Source: Bacteroidaceae bacterium (GTDB lineage Bacteria > Bacteroidota > Bacteroidia > Bacteroidales > Bacteroidaceae). Taken from it: a stretch of 64,000 nt of DNA. The stretch spans positions 1-64,000 of the forward strand of contig JAFWAX010000017.1 of the NCBI GenBank assembly GCA_017507385.1, written 5' to 3'. Made by a program: the position numbers and the translations under genes. The notes beneath the pieces were generated by a model. The model did not search any database. It was not told the DNA's origin and saw nothing but the letters and a program-made list of their open reading frames with translations. Below are positions 1 to 7,159 of this stretch, piece after piece; position 1 is the stretch's first letter; the number at the start of each line of letters is the position of its first letter.

Positions 1-686
1 AAGCAGCATTGGAACATCCTCAAGATTTCGACTACATCTTTTTCCTCTCCGGACAAGATTATCCCCTATGGGACACCAAGCGCATCAGCAACTGGCTTCA
101 GGCTCAAAATGGCAAGGAGCTGTTGAGCGGCGTCTGCATCAACACACCCAAAGAAAGCTTTCTGCAACAACAAGCCTTATACCAAAGCTTCCGTCCTGAC
201 TTCCATTTCCCTCTAATAGGAGAGACATGGAACAAAAAGCTCGGCATTCTGTACCGAAAGGCCATGCACCTGTTAAACAGACGGAAGAAGCTAACACTCA
301 CCATTGGCGACGAGCAATGGCAACTGTATAAAGGTGCAGATTATTGGGCTATCTCCCAACAATTGGCCCAACACATCTTGCACACCTATCAGAAACATCC
401 CGAAATCCGCCAATATTTCTCCGATTCATTCGCTCCGTCCGAAACCATGATACAGACCATCGCATTCAACTCTCCCGCATGGGCAGAGAAATGCCTTTTA
501 TGGGAAGGTGAATACCCAGGACTGGCCTCCCTGACGCCCTTGCACTTCATCATCTACGACCCTATCATCAAAGTGATGGACGAAACCGACTACGACACGC
601 TGATAACAAGCGACCGGATGTTCACCCGCAAGCTGGTCAGCGGCAAGAGCGACCAATTAGTAGAACTTTTGAAGCAACGGAAATGA
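1..686 (+). CDS. Core-2/I-branching (GT14-like) glycosyltransferase, 5' end missing
   Basis: The reading frame is open from the window edge (codons from base 3), so the true start lies upstream; the first in-frame start-like codon is a TTG at 9 and is probably internal. Visible residues include SGQDYPL near the N-terminal edge, the acceptor/UDP-sugar region typical of the Core-2/I-branching beta-1,6-N-acetylglucosaminyltransferase family. About 225 residues remain of a family usually near 290-300. It would transfer a sugar to a surface glycan in the cytoplasm or at the inner membrane. Its stop overlaps the next start (ATGA at 683-686), so it is translationally coupled to the acyltransferase. 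Family assignment is good; the donor and acceptor cannot be read. Confidence 0.8.
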   Translation, partial: AALEHPQDFDYIFFLSGQDYPLWDTKRISNWLQAQNGKELLSGVCINTPKESFLQQQALYQSFRPDFHFPLIGETWNKKLGILYRKAMHLLNRRKKLTLTIGDEQWQLYKGADYWAISQQLAQHILHTYQKHPEIRQYFSDSFAPSETMIQTIAFNSPAWAEKCLLWEGEYPGLASLTPLHFIIYDPIIKVMDETDYDTLITSDRMFTRKLVSGKSDQLVELLKQRK

Positions 687-1786
687 AACAACGCAACCAC
701 GCCTTCGACCTCTTGTGCGGCATCTGCATCATCCGCATGGTCACCCTGCACATCACCAATGCCTGCGGCTTTGGCGAATCCGACTGGTGGACACCCATCA
801 TGCACTGGAGCTATTTCTTCATGTCCTTCTTCTTCTTCAAAGCAGGCTACTTCAACAAGACCGTATCTGGCAACACGAAGGCATACATTCTCGACAAGGC
901 GAAAAGACTGCTCATCCCCTACCTCTCATGGGGCATCATCGGCAACATCATCTATTTCTTCTTTGTCTTCTTCATCCTCGACCCCAAAAACACGCTTGCC
1001 ACACAAGTAAAAATCAGCCACCTATGGGAATCCAGCCAGTTCTACGGCAATGCCCCCTGCTGGTTTCTCCTTTCCTTCTTCATGGCATACGTAGCGGCGC
1101 ACCTCATCTCCAAAGTTCCTCCCCTTTTCAGCATCTCGCTCTTCGGGAAGACACGCAACTTCAAGATACACTGGTTCATCTTCCTGCTGCCCTTCCTCAG
1201 TTACTGGCTTTACACCTTAGACAACCCGCTGTTGCTCAACCTCGACAACATCTTCTTCGGCATCTACCTCTTCTATCTTGGACGTGTCTGGCATTTTGCC
1301 ATAGAGAAAATGGGGAAGAGCATCACCCTCGGCGTATCAGGCATCCTGCTCGCCTGCTTCATCTATCTCAACGCCAGCTACAGCCTCAACTACGCCATGT
1401 CTGTCAACACATGGGAGGGACATCCGTGCATCGTCCTTGCCAGCATCACATTCGCCCTCTGCGGCCTGTCGGGCATTCTGCTCAGCATCCGCATGCCCAA
1501 CATCCCCGTCATCAACTACATAGGTCAGCACTCCATGGTCTTCTTCGTAGCCCACTACCCCCTGCTCATCCTCTACAAGATGATACGTTCCGCCAATGTC
1601 AAGACCATCCGCAACAATTGGGATGACTACGCCATCCTGCTGCTTCTGCTCTTCGGCGTATGCTTCCTCTTAGTGCCATACGTAGAGAAAGTTCCCTTGC
1701 TATCAGGACGATTCAAGAAGAGCAATCCTGCAATCACACAAGAGAAAAAAAACTCTCCCAGCACCACAATAGAAACAGGTTCATAA
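683..1786 (+). CDS. Acyltransferase family 3 (OafA/NolL-like) membrane protein
   Basis: 367 residues with about ten hydrophobic segments spread over the whole length and a basic N-terminus, the pattern of acyltransferase-3 integral membrane enzymes that O-acetylate or O-succinylate surface polysaccharides. The C-terminal ~40 residues are polar and charged, probably cytosolic. The start overlaps the stop of the upstream glycosyltransferase in an ATGA, so both belong to one glycan-modification operon. The substrate is not deducible. A large alternative-frame ORF inside this gene (715-1626) is a shadow. Confidence 0.82.
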   Translation: MKQRNHAFDLLCGICIIRMVTLHITNACGFGESDWWTPIMHWSYFFMSFFFFKAGYFNKTVSGNTKAYILDKAKRLLIPYLSWGIIGNIIYFFFVFFILDPKNTLATQVKISHLWESSQFYGNAPCWFLLSFFMAYVAAHLISKVPPLFSISLFGKTRNFKIHWFIFLLPFLSYWLYTLDNPLLLNLDNIFFGIYLFYLGRVWHFAIEKMGKSITLGVSGILLACFIYLNASYSLNYAMSVNTWEGHPCIVLASITFALCGLSGILLSIRMPNIPVINYIGQHSMVFFVAHYPLLILYKMIRSANVKTIRNNWDDYAILLLLLFGVCFLLVPYVEKVPLLSGRFKKSNPAITQEKKNSPSTTIETGS

Positions 1787-1828
1787 CAAAAACAAACACA
1801 CATCTGTGTGAATACCAGAAAAATTCTT

Positions 1829-1836
1829 TAACTTTG
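1829..1836 (+). promoter_or_regulatory. Bacteroidota -7 promoter box (TAACTTTG)
   Basis: TAACTTTG followed by C matches the -7 consensus TAnnTTTG. It lies in the 75-bp gap before the cytidylyltransferase gene, 25 nt before its ATG. The -33 region is weak (TGTG about 20 nt upstream). It suggests that 1862-5251 can be transcribed separately from the two upstream genes. Confidence 0.6.
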
Positions 1837-1861
1837 CAACCAAGCAACAAAAACATACATT

Positions 1862-2281
1862 ATGGTAATAGGCTATACAGCAGGCGTGTTCGACCTCTTC
1901 CATATCGGACACCTCACTCTTCTCAAGAACGCGAAAGCACTCTGTGATAAACTCATCGTAGGTGTTACCGTCGATGAACTTGTGCTCTATAAAGGCAAGC
2001 ATGCCATGATTCCCTTCTCCGACCGCATCGAAATCATCCGCAACATCAAGTGCGTCGATGCAGCCGTACCACAGTACGATATGGACAAGCTCACCATGTG
2101 CAAAAAACTGGGAGCCACCATGCTCTTCGTCGGCGATGACTGGTATGCCACCGACAAATGGAAAGAATACGAAAAAGACTTCCAAGAAGCAGGCATCAAG
2201 ATTATCTACTTCCCTTATACTCACGGAGTTTCCTCCACAAAAATCACAGAAGCCCTCACAGCTGTACGCGACAAGGACTGA
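1862..2281 (+). CDS. Cytidylyltransferase-like nucleotidyltransferase (TagD/GCT family)
   Basis: 139 residues, the usual length for glycerol-3-phosphate cytidylyltransferases. The nucleotide-binding HIGH motif (HIGH, residues 14-17, in GVFDLFHIGH) and the C-terminal SSTKI signature are both present, as is the conserved RIEIIRNI helix. The family activates a phosphorylated alcohol (glycerol-3-phosphate, phosphocholine or phosphoethanolamine) with CTP, or in related enzymes ATP. Sitting two genes before LicD, it probably supplies the activated group that LicD transfers to a glycan; that link is inference. The next gene starts 42 bp downstream. Confidence 0.85.
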   Translation: MVIGYTAGVFDLFHIGHLTLLKNAKALCDKLIVGVTVDELVLYKGKHAMIPFSDRIEIIRNIKCVDAAVPQYDMDKLTMCKKLGATMLFVGDDWYATDKWKEYEKDFQEAGIKIIYFPYTHGVSSTKITEALTAVRDKD

Positions 2282-2322
2282 CTCTTGCTGTTCCACCCTT
2301 TTCCAACACATTCATTAAAGAA

Positions 2323-3360
2323 ATGAAAGATTTCTGTTTAAGTTCCTATATGGCATTCCGCTACATCTGGAAAGACGGAATGGACTTTTTCCCAGGCTTC
2401 ACTCATCGCAACTACCAGCCTGTCAGAGACGAAGAGCGTCGTCCTGTCACCACTGCAGCAGACATCGACCGCGAAATACAGCAGCAGATGGATGCTCTCT
2501 ATCAGCAGTACGACAACATCGGCATTTTGCTCTCGGGCGGAATGGATAGCGCCAATCTGGCAGCTTACCTCAAGCCCGGCAGCCACGCCTATACATTCGT
2601 TTCATCTACAGGTGTATTCGACGACGACGTAGAGCGTGCCAAGCAATACTGCAAGAAATTCCAATTACAGCATCATCTCATCGACATCACCTTCGATGAC
2701 TACAAAAGATACACACCCATCGTCATGGCCTCCAAGTGGGCACCAGTCCACTCTATCGAGCCACAGATTTACAAAGCAGCCATCCAGGCCAAGAAAGACG
2801 GTGTGCAGATGATACTGGTCGGCGAAAGTGCAGACCTCATCTTCGGAGGTATGGACAAACTCATCACACCCGAATGGACCTTCGACGAGTTCGTCAAGCG
2901 TTACACTTTCCTCGAACCATCCCTTGTGCTTCGCAATCCTGTTTCGCAGATCGAACGTTTCGAGCCTTATCGCATCGGCCAAAACGACATAGATGTACTG
3001 CGTTTCATGGACGATGTCTTCTCCATCGAAAGCTCCAGTTCCTACCTGAACGCTTTCACAGCAGCCCAACTGCCTTACTATGACCCTTATGCACGTCTGA
3101 TTATGGCAGAGCCTCTTGATATGCAGCGAGTAAGGAACGGCGAACCCAAATATCTTGTACGGGAATTCTTTGCCATGAAGTATCCAGAACTCCCCATTCC
3201 ATTCAAGATTCCTATGCCTCGTCCCGTTGATGAAATATTCAAAAACTGGGAAGGTCCGTCTCGTGACGAGTTCCGCAACGACATCCCGATGCAAGAACTC
3301 ACAGGCAACCAAAAGTGGCAATTGTGGTGCGCAGAGCTATTTCTCAACCTCTTCGACTGA
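2323..3360 (+). CDS. Stand-alone asparagine-synthase-like PP-loop enzyme
   Basis: 345 residues from the ATG at 2323; the frame is open further upstream into the previous gene, but this ATG just after the intergenic gap is the sensible start. The ATP-pyrophosphatase PP-loop SGGMDS is at residues 71-76 and a second conserved segment GESADLIFGG at 167-176, as in the C-terminal synthase domain of AsnB. There is no N-terminal Ntn-type glutaminase domain (no catalytic Cys2 and no ~200-residue module), so it must use free ammonia, a separate partner or another nucleophile. In a glycan cluster such enzymes may amidate a sugar acid or an amino-acid substituent; this is inference. Confidence 0.75.
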   Translation: MKDFCLSSYMAFRYIWKDGMDFFPGFTHRNYQPVRDEERRPVTTAADIDREIQQQMDALYQQYDNIGILLSGGMDSANLAAYLKPGSHAYTFVSSTGVFDDDVERAKQYCKKFQLQHHLIDITFDDYKRYTPIVMASKWAPVHSIEPQIYKAAIQAKKDGVQMILVGESADLIFGGMDKLITPEWTFDEFVKRYTFLEPSLVLRNPVSQIERFEPYRIGQNDIDVLRFMDDVFSIESSSSYLNAFTAAQLPYYDPYARLIMAEPLDMQRVRNGEPKYLVREFFAMKYPELPIPFKIPMPRPVDEIFKNWEGPSRDEFRNDIPMQELTGNQKWQLWCAELFLNLFD

Positions 3361-3396
3361 TTATTTCTACAATAGTTTAATCAGCAACATCACCCC

Positions 3397-4254
3397 ATGG
3401 AAGCAAGCCCAACCAGCCAGCAGATGAAACAAGCGCTGCTCGACACCTTCAAGTTCACCAAGCAGTTCCTCGCCCAGCACGGTCTGCGCTATGTCGCTTG
3501 CGGCGGCACCGTATTGGGTGCGGTACGTCATCAAGGATTCATCCCTTGGGACGACGACATCGACATCTACATGCCACGAGCCGACTACAACCGTCTGCTC
3601 AGCATGAACGAGCAGCTGCACCCCTTAGGGTACGAAGTCCTCTCCTGCCACGACAAAGGCTACTACATGCCCTTCGCCAAAATCTCCTCCCTCCATTCCA
3701 CCATCTGGGAGTTTCAGCGCCTGCCATTCCTGATGGGTGTCTATGTCGACATATTCCCGTTAGATGAGTTCAACGAATCCGACGACATCATCACCGCCCG
3801 TCAGTACAAGAGCCACTACTATTTCGACAAGTACATCAACGCTGTCAGCTCCTACCCCTTCTCCCATTTGCTCCGCAGCATCACCCGCTTCGACATCCAC
3901 CAGATGGGACTATACATCCTCAACCTCTACCGCAAACGCCATCCCCAGCGCTACCTCCAGGCCTTCCTCGACTTCGAGCAGACCTACACAGGCGGCACTG
4001 GCGACAAATGCGTATGCGTCACACAGTGGGAAGGACGCATCTTCCAGACCGAATGGTTCACCGACGTGATAGAGCTACCCTTCGAAGATACCACCGTCAC
4101 CGTTCCACGCAACTATGACGCCTACCTCCGCAAGCTCTATGGCGACTACATGACCTTGCCACCCGAAGACAAGCGCATCTCCCATCCCCACTACTTCGTG
4201 GATCTGCATCGCCGATACACCATCCCCGAGATTAAGGGAAGATTTGAGAATTGA
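3397..4254 (+). CDS. LicD family phosphotransferase
   Basis: 285 residues. The LicD signature runs from about residue 36 to 58: CGGTVLGAVRHQGFIPWDDD followed by IDIYMPRADY, a nucleotidyltransferase-fold active site with the metal-binding acidic cluster WDDDIDI. LicD proteins transfer phosphocholine or a related phospho-group from a CDP-linked donor onto cell-surface glycans. The TagD-like cytidylyltransferase two genes upstream is a plausible donor maker. It ends just before an AT-rich tandem motif (see 4245-4279) and 31 bp before the next glycosyltransferase ATG. Confidence 0.9.
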   Translation: MEASPTSQQMKQALLDTFKFTKQFLAQHGLRYVACGGTVLGAVRHQGFIPWDDDIDIYMPRADYNRLLSMNEQLHPLGYEVLSCHDKGYYMPFAKISSLHSTIWEFQRLPFLMGVYVDIFPLDEFNESDDIITARQYKSHYYFDKYINAVSSYPFSHLLRSITRFDIHQMGLYILNLYRKRHPQRYLQAFLDFEQTYTGGTGDKCVCVTQWEGRIFQTEWFTDVIELPFEDTTVTVPRNYDAYLRKLYGDYMTLPPEDKRISHPHYFVDLHRRYTIPEIKGRFEN

Positions 4255-4279
4255 AAATTGAGAATTGAAAATTGAACCT
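4245..4279. repeat. Short tandem AATTGA(A/G)A motif
   Basis: The intergenic stretch consists of repeated GAATTGAAAATT-type units (GAGAATTGAAAATTGAGAAT and so on). A similar AAATTGAAAATTG lies before porZ (16938-16950). These AT-rich motifs look like simple spacer repeats; no function can be assigned. Confidence 0.45.
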
Positions 4280-4285
4280 AACTCC

Positions 4286-5251
4286 ATGCTCTCCCCCGTT
4301 GCCCTCTTCGTTTACAACCGCGCAGACAACATGATGAAGACCCTCGAATGCCTCGTTCTCAACACCCTCGCATCCGAGACAGAACTCTACGTCTTTTCCG
4401 ATGGTGGGAAAGACCCTAAATCATGGCAGCAGGTCAACCAAGTCAGGCAGAAGCTTCATGAGTTCAAACAGTTAGCAGACAGCCAAAAAGCACTCAAGAG
4501 CTTTACAATCATCGAGCGACCCCACAATTACTATCTCGAACGCAACATCACCGAAGGCATCGCACAGGTCTTCGAGACCCACGACAGAATCATCGTCCTC
4601 GAAGACGACATCTGCACCTCCCCCTACTACCTCCAGTACATGAACCATGCCTTCGAACTTTACAAAGATATCCCAAAAGTCATGCACGTGGCAGGATTCA
4701 CCAATCTTAACTTATTTGACACAAAACTGAAAAACCACAAAACAGAAAACCATACAGCCTTCTACTTCACCCCCCACATGTCAGGTTGGGGCTGGGGCAC
4801 CTGGCGCGACCGCTGGCAGCAGCACTTCATCCACTACCAGAGCCGCAAAGAAGCCCTGCAAGGCATGACAGCCCAAGACCTCAACGCCATCCAATACGGA
4901 GGAGTATTCCCTTGCCTGAAAAGCCTCGACAAGCAGCCTATTCCATGGGATATCTGCTGGGAAATCGCCATCTACAAAGCGGGCGGACTCTGTCTCACTC
5001 CGGGCCACACCCTTGTACGCAACATCGGACTCCAGAACGGAACCCATTTCCGTTCCTTCTCCATTCTCCAGCGCTACGAGTTCGACCGTCCCCCTTTAGA
5101 CACCCCACTTCCGCTCATCCGCATAGAAAACCCACAGAAAGACCCACATATCGAAACACTATTTGCTGAAGCCATCCGCGACTGGGGCATACGATACACG
5201 ATGCTTGGGAAAATCATCCGTTACCTGTACAAAAAAATCAAAAGTCATTGA
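4286..5251 (+). CDS. GNT-I-like (GT-A fold) glycosyltransferase
   Basis: 321 residues from the ATG at 4286; an in-frame TTG at 4265 lies inside the AT-rich repeat and is not favoured. The N-terminus LSPVALFVYNRADNMMKTLE is the nucleotide-sugar-binding beta strand and helix of GT-A enzymes, and VLEDDI (EDD at 106-108) is the metal-binding acidic motif. An aromatic patch SGWGWGTWRDRW follows at mid-length, as in GnT-I/GT13-like bacterial enzymes. Last gene of the glycan cluster; no close downstream partner. Confidence 0.72.
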   Translation: MLSPVALFVYNRADNMMKTLECLVLNTLASETELYVFSDGGKDPKSWQQVNQVRQKLHEFKQLADSQKALKSFTIIERPHNYYLERNITEGIAQVFETHDRIIVLEDDICTSPYYLQYMNHAFELYKDIPKVMHVAGFTNLNLFDTKLKNHKTENHTAFYFTPHMSGWGWGTWRDRWQQHFIHYQSRKEALQGMTAQDLNAIQYGGVFPCLKSLDKQPIPWDICWEIAIYKAGGLCLTPGHTLVRNIGLQNGTHFRSFSILQRYEFDRPPLDTPLPLIRIENPQKDPHIETLFAEAIRDWGIRYTMLGKIIRYLYKKIKSH

Positions 5252-5307
5252 GATTCTTATTAGCTCTGTAACAGACAAAAGAAATTCGATACAAAAAAAG
5301 AATAGCG

Positions 5308-5533
5308 ATGACCTATTTTCAGTCACCAAGACAATTTATATCTGCTGTTACCTTCCAAGCTGAGTTGGATGGCTTGTCAATTGGCTGACAACAAGAACAT
5401 CAGCATCACCGAAGCCATAGAAAAACTTTACTCTTCACAACTTTACCAAGCACTCGAAACCGAAAGTACAAAACTGTGGCATTGGGGACCTAATGCCTTG
5501 TACGAAGAGTTTGAAGAGGAACTAAACAAATAA
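5308..5533 (+). pseudogene. Small gene remnant, apparently frameshifted
   Basis: From an ATG at 5308 one frame reads MTYFQSPRQFISAV and stops early. A second frame, open from 5312 and with an ATG at 5369, runs to a stop at 5531-5533 (LADNKNISITEAIEKLYSSQ and onward, ending LYEEFEEELNK). The second part resembles small Bacteroidales proteins of about 70-80 residues with an alpha-helical NxSxxEA core. The two frames meet near 5366, suggesting a one-base shift, or simply a 54-codon gene starting at 5369. There is no promoter box nearby. Function unknown. Confidence 0.35.
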
Positions 5534-5599
5534 CCCCCGTTCAACAAATTCAGGTTATTTCCTATTTTTTATCCCATCAAGCTCAAGACCTCCACCTCC

Positions 5600-5657
5600 T
5601 TCACCCCCTCCCTCCTGCGATTTCCGTTTTTTCTGAGAGAAATTCCAGCAACAAAAA
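5600..5657 (+). repeat. 58-bp direct repeat, copy 1 (left of ATPase gene)
   Basis: Begins TTCACCCCCTCCCTCCTGCG and ends CCAGCAACAAAAA. The same 58 bp recur at 7052-7109 in the same orientation with only two mismatches (TT versus CA at the 28th-29th bases). The pair brackets the DUF4143 ATPase gene and its promoter. Confidence 0.85.
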
Positions 5658-5673
5658 CAAAAAAATTGCCTTT

Positions 5674-5707
5674 TTTGTTTCTTATAGGAAATAAAATTGT
5701 ATATTTG
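5674..5707 (+). promoter_or_regulatory. Promoter of DUF4143 ATPase gene 1
   Basis: A TTTG at 5674-5677 and a perfect -7 box TATATTTG at 5700-5707 with 22 nt between them (slightly long against the usual 19-21). The ATG follows 22 nt after the -7 box. The promoter lies inside the segment bracketed by the 58-bp repeats, so the gene carries its own promoter. Confidence 0.6.
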
Positions 5708-5729
5708 CACAAAAATATAACTTACAAGT

Positions 5730-6938
5730 ATGCAGTTAATCACAAGACAACACTACGCAGACAAAGTGGATGCATGGATTGGGAAAGGACAAATAATCGT
5801 ACTTACCGGTCAGCGACGAGTAGGCAAGAGCTTCATACTCAAAGACTTTGTTGAGCGACATAAAAATGAGCCACAAACAAACTTCATTTACATCAACAAG
5901 GAACGGAAGACATTTGACGCCATCAAGACCCATGAGCAGCTGAATGTGTACATTGACGAACATATAATGGAAGATGCTCACAACTTCATCCTCATCGATG
6001 AAGTACAAGAAATTGAGGGATGGGAAAAGAGCGTAAGAAATTATCGGTTGGAAGATGATACCGACATCATCATTACGGGCAGCAATTCAAAGATGCTGTC
6101 AAGCGAATTGAGCACGCTGATAGGTGGCCGCTATCAAGAAATCTACATACAATCGCTCAGTTATCAGGAATTTATCTTATTTCATGGATTAGAAGAGGGC
6201 GATGATGCCCTGTTGAAGTATATCAACTACGGCGGACTTCCAGGCCTGAAACAGATAGGGCTTGATGACGAGGAACTTGTATGGGACTACATCAAAGGAG
6301 TATATCACACAGTCGTGCTGAAAGACATCGTGGAGCGAAACAGCATACGCAACATGGCACTTCTCAACACCCTCTTGCGCTACTTTGCCGACACAACAGG
6401 AAAACTCTGTTCGCTGAACAACATCAGCAAGTTGATGAAATCCCAAGGACAGGACGTAGCCGTCAAGTCCATTTCCTCATACCTCAGCTATCTCAAAGAC
6501 GCTTACCTGCTCTCGACAGCGGATAGATACGACATTCACGGGAAGAAACTGCTGGAATCAAACGAAAAATTGTATTTTGGCGATATCGGCATCCGCAATC
6601 TGATTGCAGGCGGAGAACGAGAAGGCGACATTGAGAAGATTGTGGAGAATATTGTCTTCCAGCAACTTCTAAGAATGGGATACACCGTGAATGTCGGGCA
6701 ATTAAGAGCGGGTGAAGTGGATTTCGTGTGTACAAAGTCCAATGAGCGCATATACGTACAAGCAGCCTATCTCATAGCCTCAAAAGAGACGGAAAATAGA
6801 GAGTTCGGAAGTTTGGAAAACATCCAAGACAACTACCCCAAATATGTCATATCCATGACCCCCTTCGTCAGAAGAAGTGACCGACAGGGAATCATTCATT
6901 TAGGACTTCGCGAATTCCTTAAACACGGATTCCACTGA
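5730..6938 (+). CDS. DUF4143-type AAA ATPase (1)
   Basis: 402 residues. Walker A GQRRVGKS at 27-34, Walker B FILIDE ending in D90-E91, sensor-like ITGSNSKML, and a C-terminal DUF4143 restriction-endonuclease-like region with EVDFV at 329-333 followed by YVQAAY at 342-347. In nuclease-active PD-(D/E)xK folds the second motif would be E-x-K; here it is Q-A-A, so nuclease activity is doubtful. Bacteroidota genomes carry many such ATPases, with no established role. The gene has its own promoter and lies between two 58-bp direct repeats, which suggests that it moved or was copied as a unit. A second member lies at 14464-15711. Confidence 0.88.
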   Translation: MQLITRQHYADKVDAWIGKGQIIVLTGQRRVGKSFILKDFVERHKNEPQTNFIYINKERKTFDAIKTHEQLNVYIDEHIMEDAHNFILIDEVQEIEGWEKSVRNYRLEDDTDIIITGSNSKMLSSELSTLIGGRYQEIYIQSLSYQEFILFHGLEEGDDALLKYINYGGLPGLKQIGLDDEELVWDYIKGVYHTVVLKDIVERNSIRNMALLNTLLRYFADTTGKLCSLNNISKLMKSQGQDVAVKSISSYLSYLKDAYLLSTADRYDIHGKKLLESNEKLYFGDIGIRNLIAGGEREGDIEKIVENIVFQQLLRMGYTVNVGQLRAGEVDFVCTKSNERIYVQAAYLIASKETENREFGSLENIQDNYPKYVISMTPFVRRSDRQGIIHLGLREFLKHGFH

Positions 6939-7051
6939 CAAGGTGAAAAGCAGTCTCCCGACAAAATTTCAGCAAAGCCATCTATTCGCGTGAATCCGAA
7001 AGGTTGACCACGTCAAACTAATGAACGCATCCTAAAGAGAAGCGAATCGTG
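6939..7051. other. Intergenic region after ATPase 1, nothing recognised
   Basis: The 113 bp between the ATPase stop and the second 58-bp repeat contain no ORF, promoter box or strong hairpin that I can support. Confidence 0.5.
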
Positions 7052-7109
7052 TTCACCCCCTCCCTCCTGCGATTTCCGCATTTTCTGAGAGAAATTCCAG
7101 CAACAAAAA
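7052..7109 (+). repeat. 58-bp direct repeat, copy 2 (right of ATPase gene)
   Basis: 56 of 58 bases identical to 5600-5657. Its last bases (ACAAAAA) double as the U-run of the minus-strand terminator of the next gene, so the repeat abuts or overlaps that terminator. Confidence 0.85.
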
Positions 7110-7138
7110 GGCGCAAAGTCATTTAACCTTGCGCCTTT
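7105..7138 (-). terminator. Rho-independent terminator of the 1074-aa secreted protein gene
   Basis: On the minus strand AAGGCGCAAGG, a loop of about 8 nt, then CTTTGCGCCTT followed by a T-run. A nearly identical terminator follows the neighbouring large gene (10497-10530). Confidence 0.85.
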
Positions 7139-7159
7139 ATCATATTAGTTTTGAGAATC

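Noticed and set aside
715..1626. 303-codon ORF in another frame of the acyltransferase gene
   Set aside because: His/Pro/Arg-rich composition without any domain; the overlapping frame has clear membrane helices and an ATGA link to the previous gene.
5600..7109. Insertion sequence bounded by the 58-bp repeats
   Set aside because: The repeats are direct, not inverted, and the only gene between them is an ATPase without a transposase or integrase domain.
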